Of a DNA stretch of 64,000 nt, positions 1 through 8,735 are shown one piece after another. Origin of the DNA: an uncultured Lachnospiraceae bacterium (GTDB taxonomy: Bacteria; Bacillota; Clostridia; Lachnospirales; Lachnospiraceae); contig CAMGCK010000001.1 in NCBI GenBank assembly GCA_946040795.1, positions 1-64,000 on the forward strand, given 5' to 3'. The number at the start of each line of letters is the position of its first letter. Within the stretch, counting starts at the first letter, position 1. The position numbers and the translations under genes were made by a program. The notes under the pieces were generated by a model that was given only the letters and a program-made list of their open reading frames with translations, made no database searches and was not told the origin of the DNA.

Positions 1-12
1 AGACGTAAAAAG

Positions 13-53
13 AGGCGCCATGAAAAAATCAAAATGATTTTTTCACAGCGCCT
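13..53. terminator. Long hairpin, possible terminator
   Basis: An arm at 13-30 pairs with 36-53 over about 18 positions with one mismatch or wobble region around a 5-nt loop. The stem is GC-rich at its base and A/T-rich toward the loop. A second 10-bp inverted repeat links 12-21 with 88-97, so alternative folds exist. It lies downstream of the minus-strand esterase, but the gene to the left is outside the window, so which gene it serves is unknown. Confidence 0.45.
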
Positions 54-153
54 TTGCATAGTTAACTGTCTTACGAACACCCCGCTAATGGCGCCTCCTG
101 TTTTTGTGAACCGTAATGCCGCATGGGGGCGGCGTATGGCGATTCGAGGTAGT

Positions 154-279
154 GCTTGGTTCACGACCGCGCTTTGCTTCGCAAACCGTTCCCTCGACAT
201 CCGTCTCGGCTTCATCGCTTGGTTCACGACCGCGCTTTGCTTCGCAAACCGTCCCCTCGACATCCGTCTCGGCTTTATC
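154..279. repeat. Two tandem copies of a 63-bp repeat
   Basis: Copy 1 (154-216) and copy 2 (217-279) differ at only two positions. Each copy begins with gcttggttcacgaccg. The array is closed by tcgtgaacc at 278-286, an exact inverted match to ggttcacga at 221-229. A related gtgaaccg lies at 106-113. The period is 21 codons, and on the minus strand one frame stays open through both copies. The array overlaps the stop codon of the esterase gene. There is no spacer structure, so this is not a CRISPR array. It looks like a dispersed intergenic repeat family. Confidence 0.8.
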
Positions 280-1255
280 GTGAACCGGGTACAACATCAT
301 TGATCAGGAAATCAAACACCAGATCTTTGAACCCCCAGGGATCTTCATGACCGTAGTCCGGGAAAACCAGATGATACTTTTCGCAGGTCATGCGGTTATA
401 AGCTGCGTACTGCGTAGAGGGCGGGCAGATATTGTCCAAAAGGCAGGTGCTCATCAGGGTGCGCGCCTTGATGCGCGGCGCCAGATACTGCAGATCGATG
501 TAGCCAAGCTTTGTAAAGATCTCATCTTCATGCAGATGGAGCGGATCGAAGTGACGGAAATGATCCTTCAGACCGATGTATGCATCTTTATCCAGATCCA
601 TTTCCCACACGCGCTTGTAATCGCACAGGAATGCCACATGCGGCGCAGCGTGGGTAATGCGCGGTTCCAGTGAGGCTGCGGCGATGGTCAGCGCGCCGCC
701 CTGAGAGCCGCCCACGGCACAGACGCGGGTAGTATCGCAGAAATCCTGTTCTATGGCGATCTCCGCCAACCGTTTGCAGTCCAGATAGACATCGCGGTAG
801 AAGAGCTTCTGCGGGTCTTCATCGGCCAGACCGCGGACGATGTGACCGTCAAGCGTACCGTTTTTTACCATATTGGTGTCCTGAGACGTACCGCCCTGAC
901 CGCGGACATCGATGGCGTAGACTGCACAGCCTGCAGCGGCATAGGACAGCTGGTCATACCAGTCGCCGGCATTGCCGGTATAGCCGTGGAAACGCAGAAC
1001 GGCAGGAATCTTTCCTTCGATCTTCTCCGGACGAACGAAACGGCAGTGGATGCGGGCGCCGCGGGTACCGGTAAAGTACATTTCATAGCACAGGAAACCG
1101 GGCACCTTGATATTGGCGGGAATGTATTCCACATCGGCGGGGGTGTCCGCAAGTTCTTTCAGCGCTTTTTCCCAGTATTCATCAAAATCGGCCGGCTTCG
1201 GGTTGGTTCCCATGTAGGATTCCAGCTGCTCGACCGGCATGTCAAGCATAGGCAT
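275..1255 (-). CDS. Acetyl xylan esterase / cephalosporin-C deacetylase (CE7 family)
   Basis: An alpha/beta hydrolase of 326 residues, the usual CE7 length, expected to remove acetyl groups from xylo-oligosaccharides or other acetylated small molecules in the cytoplasm. No signal peptide is present. The CE7 signature RGQGG is at about residues 118-122. The nucleophile Ser184 sits in GGSQGG, Asp274 in CLLDN and His303 in YGHE, giving a complete triad at the spacing typical of the family. The start is preceded by gggaggt at good spacing, and a TTGATT-17-TATACT promoter lies upstream. The last codons and the stop fall in the edge of the 63-bp repeat array, so the final few residues may have been reshaped by it. 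The real substrate cannot be told from sequence. Confidence 0.93.
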   Translation of the reverse strand: MPMLDMPVEQLESYMGTNPKPADFDEYWEKALKELADTPADVEYIPANIKVPGFLCYEMYFTGTRGARIHCRFVRPEKIEGKIPAVLRFHGYTGNAGDWYDQLSYAAAGCAVYAIDVRGQGGTSQDTNMVKNGTLDGHIVRGLADEDPQKLFYRDVYLDCKRLAEIAIEQDFCDTTRVCAVGGSQGGALTIAAASLEPRITHAAPHVAFLCDYKRVWEMDLDKDAYIGLKDHFRHFDPLHLHEDEIFTKLGYIDLQYLAPRIKARTLMSTCLLDNICPPSTQYAAYNRMTCEKYHLVFPDYGHEDPWGFKDLVFDFLINDVVPGSR

Positions 1256-1288
1256 GTGAGTGACCTCCCAATCAAAATTATTGATTTC

Positions 1289-1317
1289 AGTATAGGGGGC
1301 ATTTCTTCAAAAATCAA
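1289..1317 (-). promoter_or_regulatory. Sigma-A-type promoter for the CE7 esterase
   Basis: Reading the minus strand, TTGATT (1312-1317) is followed after exactly 17 nt by TATACT (1289-1294). The predicted leader is about 30 nt and contains a good ribosome binding site. Confidence 0.7.
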
Positions 1318-1424
1318 TGATTTCCCTGTTGGAAAGTCGAATTATACCAAGTGCAGTATTTTCTGAAGATCATTTGATAAGTGAAAAACCTTATGAAAAT
1401 CGCCTGAAACCACATAAAAAACTG

Positions 1425-1453
1425 TTTTAATTGTGCCTGAAAGATGGTATGAT
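1425..1453 (+). promoter_or_regulatory. Weak candidate promoter for deoB
   Basis: TATGAT at 1448-1453 is a good -10 element, but the hexamer 17 nt upstream (TTTTAA) is a poor -35. It is the best candidate in the divergent region between the esterase and deoB. Confidence 0.35.
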
Positions 1454-1522
1454 TTTTAACGGTATGGTGTAAAATGTTCATGCGGACAGGACCATACCGG
1501 AATGTTCAATTTGGAGATTTAT

Positions 1523-2722
1523 ATGAACAAACGAGTTTTTTTAGTTGTTCTTGACAGCGCGGGCATCGGCTTCGAGCCGGATGCGGCTTTATTCGCCGAT
1601 GTGGGCGCGGATACTTTTGGTTCCTGCTTCCGTTCGGGCAAACTGAATGTGCCTTTCATGGAAAGCCTGGGACTATTTGAAATTGAAGGCACCAGCTTTG
1701 GAAGAAAAGCACAGGAAGAAGCGGGCGGCCTGAAAAAGGCAGCACCGGAAATTCGCGGTGCTTTCGGTAAGGCACAGGAAAAGTCCAACGGTAAGGATAC
1801 CACCGTCGGACATTGGGAGATTGCAGGGTATGTTTCCGAGCATCCGCTGCCGGTTTATCCGGATGGTTTCCCGCAGGAAGTCGTACGGAAATTTGAAGCG
1901 CTTTCCGGTCGCAGAATGATCTGCAACAAGCCGTATTCCGGCACAGAGGTCATTAAAGATTACGGCAAGGAATCGGTGGATACGGATGCGCTGATCGTGT
2001 ATACATCGGCGGATTCGGTGTTCCAGATCGCTGCTCATGAGGATGTGGTGCCGGTTGAGGAGCTGTATGAGATCTGCAGAAAAGCACGGGCGATGCTGCA
2101 GGGTGAACACGGTGTGGGCCGTGTCATCGCGCGTCCGTTCACAGGTGAGTGGCCGTATCAGCGTACGGTGCGTCGACACGATTTCTCGCTGGAAACGCCG
2201 GCGGAAACGCTGTTAGATGCATTGAAGGCGGAGGGAAAGGATGTCATCGGAGTCGGAAAGATCAGTGATATTTTTGCCGGACGCGGACTGACGGAGACCA
2301 CGCCGAATGAGGGCAATGATGTGAATATGGACAAGACCATCGCCATTGCGGAGCGTGACTTTAGCGGTCTCTGCTTCGTCAATCTGGTGGATACGGACAT
2401 GATCTACGGTCATCGCCGCGACACAGCAGGCTACACGGATGCGCTGAACCGTGCGGATGCCAAACTCAGCCTGCTTGCGGAAAAGCTGCAGCCGGACGAT
2501 GTCCTCATCGTCACCGCAGACCATGGCTGTGACCCGGGCTTCACGGGAACGGATCACACCCGCGAGTACATTCCGGTGTTGATTCTGGGTGAAAATATCA
2601 AAGCAGGCGTGGATCTTCATACGATCCCGAGCTTTGCGGATCTGGGTGCAACCGTTGCGGACTATCTGGGTTCGGACTTCCGGGGAGACGGTGTGTCGTT
2701 CCTTGATAAAATCCTGAAATGA
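1523..2722 (+). CDS. deoB: Phosphopentomutase
   Basis: Interconverts ribose-1-phosphate or deoxyribose-1-phosphate with the 5-phosphates in nucleoside salvage; cytoplasmic, Mn-dependent, alkaline phosphatase superfamily. The 399-residue length is standard. Visible motifs are the N-terminal metal site DSAGIG (about 11-16), the phospho-acceptor Thr in DTTVGHWE (Thr93/94), and DTDMIYGH plus TADHGCDPGF near the C-terminus for the second metal cluster. The start at 1523 is preferred over an upstream in-frame ATG because ggag lies 6 nt before it. The gene is followed after 9 nt by the DUF4091 gene and probably shares a transcript with it and the EamA transporter. Confidence 0.96.
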   Translation: MNKRVFLVVLDSAGIGFEPDAALFADVGADTFGSCFRSGKLNVPFMESLGLFEIEGTSFGRKAQEEAGGLKKAAPEIRGAFGKAQEKSNGKDTTVGHWEIAGYVSEHPLPVYPDGFPQEVVRKFEALSGRRMICNKPYSGTEVIKDYGKESVDTDALIVYTSADSVFQIAAHEDVVPVEELYEICRKARAMLQGEHGVGRVIARPFTGEWPYQRTVRRHDFSLETPAETLLDALKAEGKDVIGVGKISDIFAGRGLTETTPNEGNDVNMDKTIAIAERDFSGLCFVNLVDTDMIYGHRRDTAGYTDALNRADAKLSLLAEKLQPDDVLIVTADHGCDPGFTGTDHTREYIPVLILGENIKAGVDLHTIPSFADLGATVADYLGSDFRGDGVSFLDKILK

Positions 2723-2731
2723 GGTAATGAT

Positions 2732-4444
2732 ATGAGCATGACGGTGAAACTTCTTTCGTCTTTGGAAAAAGTACGTTCAATGAAGGATCTGGAGACCCCG
2801 GAACTGACGGAGGTACGACTTTTCAGAGGCGAGCATTTTGCATTCCAGGTGGGGTGTTATTCAGAGGTGACAAGTTTTCTCAGCATTTCAGCTGAAGTAA
2901 AGCCGGAAAGAGAAATGAATCCGGCAGGAAATGCAGCGGAAACATCAACGGAACTGAGTTTTGCGATCTACAAAGTGCAGGCGGTCTCCATGGATCTTCC
3001 TGCTTATGCGGATCATGACGAGGACATTCTGACCGATGTTCCCGGTCCCATGCCGGATCTTCTGACACCGGCAGAAGAGGGCTGGAGCATGAAGGTGTGC
3101 GATAATATTCCGGCCGGCGCATACTGGCTGGACACCGTGGTTCCGAAGGATCTGATCCCCGGCACATACACGGTGACGATCACACTGGATGTCGCGACTT
3201 CCTGGCAGGAAGCCCCGGAGAGGATCGTGAAAGAACTTCGGGTGACGGTCCTTTCCGATGTTCTTCCGGAGCAATCGGTACTCTTTACCGAGTGGTTCCA
3301 TGTGGACTGCATCGCGGAACGGTTCCATACCGGTGTCTATACGGAAGCACACTGGAACATGATCGAAAAGTACATGAGAGCAGCGGTCTGCAACGGCATC
3401 AACATGATTCTGGTGCCTGCGTTTACACCGCCGCTTGATACCATGCCCGGAACGCATCGTCTGATGACGCAGCTTGTGGGCATTGAAAAAGCAGGAGAGA
3501 ACTACCGCTTTGACTTTGCCAAAATGGACCGTTACATGGATCTTGCACTGTCCTGCGGTCTTAGTTATTTTGAAATTTCTCACCTGTTCTCCCAGTGGGG
3601 CGCAAAGTACGCACCGAACATTGAGGTAACGGAAAACGGTGAAAAGACGATGATGTTCGGATGGCACGTTGAAAGCACTTCTCCTGAATACAGGGCGTTT
3701 CTGGAGCAGTTTTTGAATGCGCTGACATCCCATCTCGAGGCGCGCGGCCTTCTTGAAAAGTGTTGGTTCCACATTTCCGATGAACCCGGAACGGACGCGC
3801 TGGAAATGTACCGTACCCTGCAGAAATTCGTGAAGCCGCTTCTCAAGGGCCGGCCCATCATGGACGCGCTGTCTAATGTGGAATTTTCAAAGGAAGATCT
3901 CATCGACTGTCCGGTCACGGCAACGAATCACATCGAACCGTTTCTGGAAGAGGGCTATGAGAACCAGTGGGCGTATGTCTGCTGCGGCCAGTACAAAAAG
4001 GTGGGCAACCGTTTCCTCGGCATGCCGCAGTACAGAAACCGCATCATCGGTATCCAGCTGTTCAAATTTGATATTAAGGGCTTCCTGCAGTGGGGCTTTA
4101 ATTTCTATCGTTCGCAGCTTTCTGTGTATGAGATCGATCCGTACGTGACGACCTCTGCCGATGGTTCCTTCCCCTCCGGCGATGCTTTCATCGTCTACCC
4201 GGGTGCCGACGGCCCGCTGAACAGTATGCGCGGCCTGGTCTTCCGGGATGCACTGCAGGATGTGGATATTCTGAAACTGGCATCGGAAAAGCTGGGACGG
4301 GAATATGTGCTCCGTGTCATCGATGAAGAGGCCGGATGCGAAGTGCGTTTTGACACGTACCCGCGGGAGAGCGGATATATCCTGCGTCTCATGGAGCGTC
4401 TCAAAAAAGAAATTTACAACAAGGTGGACTTGAATGATAAATAA
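2732..4444 (+). CDS. DUF4091 / GH123-like putative glycoside hydrolase
   Basis: A 570-residue protein with an N-terminal beta-rich region (about 1-170), a TIM-barrel-like middle and a C-terminal DUF4091 region containing the GNRFLG, FLQWGFNFY and VYPGADGP blocks. The HISDEPG motif puts Asp350-Glu351 where GH123 hexosaminidases have their Asp-Glu pair, which suggests substrate-assisted hydrolysis of an N-acetylhexosaminide. That specificity is inference. There is no signal peptide, so the substrate would be an imported oligosaccharide. The ribosome binding site gaggt lies 6 nt before the ATG. The 3' end overlaps the EamA gene by 11 bp, which implies coupled translation. Confidence 0.8.
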   Translation: MSMTVKLLSSLEKVRSMKDLETPELTEVRLFRGEHFAFQVGCYSEVTSFLSISAEVKPEREMNPAGNAAETSTELSFAIYKVQAVSMDLPAYADHDEDILTDVPGPMPDLLTPAEEGWSMKVCDNIPAGAYWLDTVVPKDLIPGTYTVTITLDVATSWQEAPERIVKELRVTVLSDVLPEQSVLFTEWFHVDCIAERFHTGVYTEAHWNMIEKYMRAAVCNGINMILVPAFTPPLDTMPGTHRLMTQLVGIEKAGENYRFDFAKMDRYMDLALSCGLSYFEISHLFSQWGAKYAPNIEVTENGEKTMMFGWHVESTSPEYRAFLEQFLNALTSHLEARGLLEKCWFHISDEPGTDALEMYRTLQKFVKPLLKGRPIMDALSNVEFSKEDLIDCPVTATNHIEPFLEEGYENQWAYVCCGQYKKVGNRFLGMPQYRNRIIGIQLFKFDIKGFLQWGFNFYRSQLSVYEIDPYVTTSADGSFPSGDAFIVYPGADGPLNSMRGLVFRDALQDVDILKLASEKLGREYVLRVIDEEAGCEVRFDTYPRESGYILRLMERLKKEIYNKVDLNDK

Positions 4445-5348
4445 GACAGATAAATTCAAATCGGTTTTTCTTCCGCTTCTCGCGGCACTGATCTGGGGCA
4501 CGGCATTCGTCGCGCAGAAGGTCAGCACCATCGGCGCGTTGTTTTTCAACGCCTCCCGTTCCATCGTGGCCGTGGCGTTTTTACTGGTACTCATCCTGGT
4601 ACTGAATAAGGGCGACTTCCGTCACCTGCTCTCCGAGCCGGACAAAAAGGCCACTGCAACTCTGTGGCTCGGCGGTTTTCTCTGCGGTCTGTCCATGGGC
4701 GTCGCGACATTCTTCCAGCAGCAGGGCATGAACATGGGAACAGAAGCCGGTAAGGCCGGTTTCCTGACTGCGCTCTACATCATGCTGGTGCCGGTGCTGG
4801 GGGTTTTTCTGAAAAAGAAGACCGGTCTGAAGGTATGGATCTGCGTGGTACTGGCCGTCATTGGCTTGTATTTCCTGTCCATCCCGAAGGGCAGTTTCAC
4901 GATCCGCATTTCCGATCTTCTGATCATCTGCTGCGGCTTCTTTTTTGCGGTTCAGATCCAGTGCATCGATTATTTCAGTGTGAAATGTGACTGTGTTAAA
5001 TTGTCCTGCATTCAGTTTATCACATCGTTTGCGCTTTCGTTCATCGCCGCGCTGATCTTTGAAGATGTATCACTGGCCGGATTCGGCGAGAATCTGTACT
5101 CGATCCTGTATCTGGGCATTTTCTCTTCCGGCATCGCGTATACATTGCAGATGGTGGCGCAGAAGGGCAATAATCCGGCGGTCGTATCCGTCCTGATGTC
5201 GATGGAATCCGTTTTTTCTGTATTGGCAGGCGCGCTGTTCCTGCATGAAGTGCTCAGCATTCGTGAGTATGAGGGCTGTCTGATCATGCTGGCTGCTGTG
5301 CTGCTTACGCAGGCACCGGACAATATGTTCCAAAAAGGAAAGGCATGA
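4434..5348 (+). CDS. EamA/DMT-superfamily membrane transporter
   Basis: A 304-residue, ten-helix integral membrane protein with two EamA repeats. The first helix carries the family motif ALIWGTAFV, and the second repeat begins near residue 160. DMT carriers export or exchange small metabolites such as amino acids, nucleosides or sugars, and the substrate cannot be inferred here. The ATG overlaps the end of the DUF4091 gene and has aaggtgg 6 nt upstream. Co-transcription with deoB and a hexosaminidase-like gene hints at a nucleoside or sugar substrate, but this is weak. Confidence 0.88.
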   Translation: MINKTDKFKSVFLPLLAALIWGTAFVAQKVSTIGALFFNASRSIVAVAFLLVLILVLNKGDFRHLLSEPDKKATATLWLGGFLCGLSMGVATFFQQQGMNMGTEAGKAGFLTALYIMLVPVLGVFLKKKTGLKVWICVVLAVIGLYFLSIPKGSFTIRISDLLIICCGFFFAVQIQCIDYFSVKCDCVKLSCIQFITSFALSFIAALIFEDVSLAGFGENLYSILYLGIFSSGIAYTLQMVAQKGNNPAVVSVLMSMESVFSVLAGALFLHEVLSIREYEGCLIMLAAVLLTQAPDNMFQKGKA

Positions 5349-5361
5349 TGCTGCCGATCTC

Positions 5362-5475
5362 ATGCCGAATTTTGCGGGACTCATTGTGCCGGATCAGGAT
5401 TTTGATGAGAGAATCGGCATGATCGAGGCCGGAAAGATCAGCCTCAAAAATGTGAAAAAGGTACTGGGACTGTAA
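5362..5475 (+). other. Unrecognised 37-codon open frame, possible gene remnant
   Basis: A short frame after the EamA gene encodes a peptide starting MPNFAGLIVPD and ending KNVKKVLGL. Its amino-acid composition looks like the C-terminus of a folded protein, not random sequence, and the frame continues upstream without a start. There is no ribosome binding site before the ATG. It could be the 3' remnant of a deleted gene or a chance frame. No function is proposed. The rest of the 5349-5607 gap holds TATAAT at 5508-5513, without a convincing -35, as a candidate -10 for the GH42 gene. Confidence 0.25.
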
Positions 5476-5607
5476 GCACGCAGTCTGTGTATTAAGTGTA
5501 ACGAAATTATAATGAACGATCCGGAGGGTTCTGACAGGCACTGCACGTGAGCGATTCGGAAAGCTCTGCTTAGCAATATACTGATACTATTTACGGAGGT
5601 TCACAAA

Positions 5608-7587
5608 ATGGTAGAACAGAAGACACCTTTCCTGGGCTGTGCGTACTACCCGGAAGATTGGGATGAGAGCGAGATCGCGCATGACATCGAGATGATGAAA
5701 AAAGCGGGAATTTCCTGCGCGCGCATTGCCGAATTCGCATGGCGGAAAATGGAGCCCAGGCGCGGCGAGTACGATTTCAAGTGGCTGCATCACGTGGTGG
5801 ATTCCTTAAAGGAAGCGGGTATTTCCGTTGTCATGGGTACCCCGACCGCAACACCGCCCATCTGGCTTTCCAGGCAGCATCCGGGCGTTCTGATGATGAA
5901 TGCGGACGGCACTCACAGGAATCACGGCGGCCGTCGTCATTGCTGCTCCTCAAATCCGGATTATCTGCAGGCCTGCGATGAGATCGTGGAGGCCATGGGC
6001 AAGGAATTCGGCGATGATGAGAATATCATCGGCTGGCAGCTTGATAATGAGATCTATTCCTGGGACAAGGGCTGCGTATGCCCGGACTGTGTCAGACGCT
6101 TCCATGAGCATCTGAAGAAGCAGTACGGTACCATTGAAAATCTGAATGCACGCTGGAATTTGAACCTGTTCTCACAGGCCTATGATGAATTTGAGGAGAT
6201 TCCGCCGGCAGTCAATACCTGGCACAATCCGCACATGCTGTATGAGTGGTGGATGTCTCATTACAATACAGACATCGAATTCATGCATCGTCAGGCTGCA
6301 ATTCTGAGAAAGTATACCAAGGCGCCCATCGGCACCGACATGATGCCGTTAAACGGCATGGGCTACGAAGACATGAATGAGAAGCTGGACATTGTCATGC
6401 ACAATCATTACAATGTTCCGGAAAATCTGAACAACATCGTTTTCTGGTTCGACTTCCTGCGTACCGTGAAGGATCGCCCGTTCTGGAACACGGAAACCGC
6501 TACCACCTGGAACGGTTCTGTGGCCATTTCACAGTTCCTGAAGCCGGAAGGCTACTGTCGTGTGAACTCCTGGCTGCCGGTTGCACTAGGTGGTGAGGCC
6601 AATATGTACTGGCTGTTCCGTCAGCACTGGGCAGGACATGAGCTGGTACACGGTTCCGTCATTACGCCGGAAGGCCGTCCGGTCCATGCATTCAATGAGA
6701 TCCAGCAGACCTCAAGAGAGTACGATGCAGCTTCTGAAATCATCAACAATACCCATGTGACTTCACCGGTGGCGCTCCATTTCACTTCCCGCAGCTGGAA
6801 TCTGTTCATGCAGCAGCCGATGTTTGCCGGAAATGATTACCTCGCGGCCATGGAGAATTACCATACGCAGCTCATTAAGGCGGGCATGGTGCCGGATGTC
6901 ATTGGTTCCACGAGAGCGCTTGATTCGTATAAAGTTCTGTTCTCCCCGATGGTCATGACGCTGGAAGACCGCGAGCTGAACGATCGCATCCGCGCGTGGG
7001 TGGAGAACGGCGGTACCTGGGTTGCAGGTCCCATGACCGATGTGAGAAATGACATCGGTGCGCATTACATCGACCGCGCAATGGGCATGCTGGAGGAAAT
7101 GCTCGGCATAACCCTGGATTATCAGATGCCGTCCGATGGTTCCGTTCTGACCGCAGCCTGGTTCGATGGCACTCCGCTGACCTGCGGCAAGTGGGTGGAG
7201 AATTACACGGTTCCCGAAGGGGCAGAAGTGCTGGCATCCGTTACCGGCGGGCACAGCGCGCTGAAAGGAGAGACTGTCATTGCGGATATTCCTTACGGCA
7301 AGGGCCGTGTCATTCTGCTGGGTACGATCCCGTCCGACGCGGATCTGCAGAAGGTTATTGGATATGCGCTTGAAAAGGGCGGCGTCACTCCGGAAAAGAT
7401 CACCGGATGCCTGGTTGCCGTACATCGTACCGGCAATGGCAAGGACAACATGGTCCTTCTGGAAACCGAGTGCAAGCCGGCTTCCATTGAACTCGCAAAG
7501 CCGATGAAGAACGTACTGACCGGAGAGGTTCTGTCCGGCGTCGTCAACATCGCGCCCTATGATGTTCTGGTCCTGACGGAAGAGTAA
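5608..7587 (+). CDS. GH42 beta-galactosidase (first copy)
   Basis: A 659-residue cytoplasmic GH42 enzyme, expected to hydrolyse terminal beta-galactosides. The acid/base Glu148 is in WQLDNE and the nucleophile Glu296 is in FWNTET. A cysteine cluster at C156, C158 and C161 matches the structural zinc site of many GH42 enzymes. The domain order is TIM barrel (about 1-385), trimerisation domain (about 390-590) and a small C-terminal beta domain. The start has cggaggt upstream. The gene stands alone, with a palindromic element downstream. A second GH42 gene lies at 13.5 kb. The two differ in active-site surroundings and in the Cys cluster, so they probably act on different galactosides. Confidence 0.95.
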   Translation: MVEQKTPFLGCAYYPEDWDESEIAHDIEMMKKAGISCARIAEFAWRKMEPRRGEYDFKWLHHVVDSLKEAGISVVMGTPTATPPIWLSRQHPGVLMMNADGTHRNHGGRRHCCSSNPDYLQACDEIVEAMGKEFGDDENIIGWQLDNEIYSWDKGCVCPDCVRRFHEHLKKQYGTIENLNARWNLNLFSQAYDEFEEIPPAVNTWHNPHMLYEWWMSHYNTDIEFMHRQAAILRKYTKAPIGTDMMPLNGMGYEDMNEKLDIVMHNHYNVPENLNNIVFWFDFLRTVKDRPFWNTETATTWNGSVAISQFLKPEGYCRVNSWLPVALGGEANMYWLFRQHWAGHELVHGSVITPEGRPVHAFNEIQQTSREYDAASEIINNTHVTSPVALHFTSRSWNLFMQQPMFAGNDYLAAMENYHTQLIKAGMVPDVIGSTRALDSYKVLFSPMVMTLEDRELNDRIRAWVENGGTWVAGPMTDVRNDIGAHYIDRAMGMLEEMLGITLDYQMPSDGSVLTAAWFDGTPLTCGKWVENYTVPEGAEVLASVTGGHSALKGETVIADIPYGKGRVILLGTIPSDADLQKVIGYALEKGGVTPEKITGCLVAVHRTGNGKDNMVLLETECKPASIELAKPMKNVLTGEVLSGVVNIAPYDVLVLTEE

Positions 7588-7589
7588 AA

Positions 7590-7731
7590 GGTGACACCGG
7601 GGCGTTTGTTTTGTCACCCGGTAAACTGAAAAAGGGGACGTTTCACTCTGCTTAGTAAGCGGCGGCAGAGTGAAGCGTCCCTTTTGATTTCCATCGACCA
7701 ATGGGACAGTTGGAAACGTCCCCGGTGTCCC
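7590..7731. repeat. Nested palindromic intergenic element (REP-like)
   Basis: Three inverted repeats are nested here. Outer: 7590-7608 pairs with 7712-7731, both carrying a ggtgacaccgggg/ccccggtgtccc theme. A short hairpin joins 7590-7595 with 7613-7618. The inner, near-perfect 21-bp stem joins 7630-7651 with 7665-7685. The element fills the whole space between the stop codons of the convergent GH42 and nudC genes. Its ggggacgttt-type words are typical of dispersed palindromes. Confidence 0.6.
7630..7685. terminator. Bidirectional terminator between GH42 and nudC
   Basis: A 21-bp stem (7630-7651 with 7665-7685) has A-rich and T-rich ends and a 13-nt loop, so it can terminate both convergent genes. 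Confidence 0.7.
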
Positions 7732-7732
7732 A

Positions 7733-8593
7733 TCAGTAGGAGGTGTCCACCCCGTGGTCGATGGCAAATTTCTTCATCATTTCATTGGTAAGGCTGATAT
7801 TGCCGGGCTGGAAAACGATGTCTTCGGCTTTCAGCCATTCGGCGTATTTCAGTTCCTGATCATCCAGGTGGACAGTATCGTCGCCGTCCACATCGCAGTA
7901 GAAACCGGCCAGAAGATCATTTGCGGTGCCCCAGGGCTGCGACTTGTAATAAGTGATGTTTTTGACTTTGATACCGGCCTCCTCCATGACCTCACGCGCC
8001 ACGGTTTCCTCCAGTGTCTCGCCGATCTCCGTGAAACCGGCAATCAGTGCATTATGCGCAAAGCCCCGGTTGTACTTCGTAATAAGAAGCCGGTCACCGT
8101 TCCGGACACCGACGATGACCGCCGGCATGATCCGGGGATACATCGTATAGCCACAGTTTGGGCAGACCTTTGCGCGTTCTTTTTCCGAATGAACGGTCTT
8201 TGTACCGCATCGACCGCAGAAGCGGGTGTCGCGGTACCAGTCCATCAGATGCTTGGCGGTGTGCGCGGCAAAGGCACGGTAACGGCCGGCACCGTCATCA
8301 TTCAGCGCGCGGACATTCAGGAAGGAATAACGGTCTGTCAGCATGGAAAGATCCGGCTCTTCATCGCCCACGGGAAGAAGGAAGTAGGACTCCTCATCCA
8401 CACGGAAGAGATAGATCAGCTCGGCTAAAAGAGCATCGGGGAGCTCACCGGCTGTCGGGAAGGTATAGCCGTCTTTTCCATTGAAGGCAAGAATTTCGCC
8501 GTTTTTGAAGATCATGACGAAGCTGTTATTTACCGGAACGGCGTTCGGAAGATAAGGGTTATGGAGTTTGTGCGGTGCAATGTCCTGAATCAT
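7733..8593 (-). CDS. nudC: NADH pyrophosphatase (Nudix), NudC type
   Basis: A 286-residue Nudix hydrolase that cleaves NAD(H) to NMN(H) and AMP and, in the NudC family, can remove NAD caps from RNA. Visible features are a four-cysteine zinc ribbon (CGRCG and CPNCG), a complete Nudix box beginning GFTEIGETLEE and running to REVMEEAGI, and the NudC-specific SQPW motif after the box. The start at 8593 is chosen because cggagg lies 4-5 nt upstream and because further in-frame codons would run through the promoter at 8691-8719. The gene is monocistronic and ends at the palindromic element. Confidence 0.93.
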   Translation of the reverse strand: MIQDIAPHKLHNPYLPNAVPVNNSFVMIFKNGEILAFNGKDGYTFPTAGELPDALLAELIYLFRVDEESYFLLPVGDEEPDLSMLTDRYSFLNVRALNDDGAGRYRAFAAHTAKHLMDWYRDTRFCGRCGTKTVHSEKERAKVCPNCGYTMYPRIMPAVIVGVRNGDRLLITKYNRGFAHNALIAGFTEIGETLEETVAREVMEEAGIKVKNITYYKSQPWGTANDLLAGFYCDVDGDDTVHLDDQELKYAEWLKAEDIVFQPGNISLTNEMMKKFAIDHGVDTSY

Positions 8594-8690
8594 GGTGCCT
8601 CCGAAATGAAGCCGGTAAAGCGGCATATCTGTGCAAGCCGAACCGACCATAGTTGATTTGTCTGCGAAAGATCCGCAGCGTCTGAAATTC

Positions 8691-8719
8691 AGTATAGCCT
8701 TAACCTTGGTGGCCGTCAA
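8691..8719 (-). promoter_or_regulatory. Promoter for nudC
   Basis: On the minus strand, TTGACG (8714-8719) is followed after 17 nt by TATACT (8691-8696). It implies a leader of about 90 nt and rules out a start upstream of 8593. Confidence 0.75.
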
Positions 8720-8735
8720 GAGTATGAAAGGGCTC

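Noticed and set aside
154..279. CRISPR-like repeat array
   Set aside because: The two units are directly adjacent without variable spacers, longer than CRISPR repeats, and no cas genes are nearby.
5476..5607. A catabolite-responsive (cre) operator upstream of the GH42 gene
   Set aside because: Given HprK and the Crh-like protein I looked for a pseudo-palindromic cre site here and before the other carbohydrase genes, but found no match good enough to report.
8594..8719. A longer nudC start at 8719
   Set aside because: The extension would run through a TTGACG-17-TATACT promoter, and the conserved protein starts at 8593 behind a good ribosome binding site.
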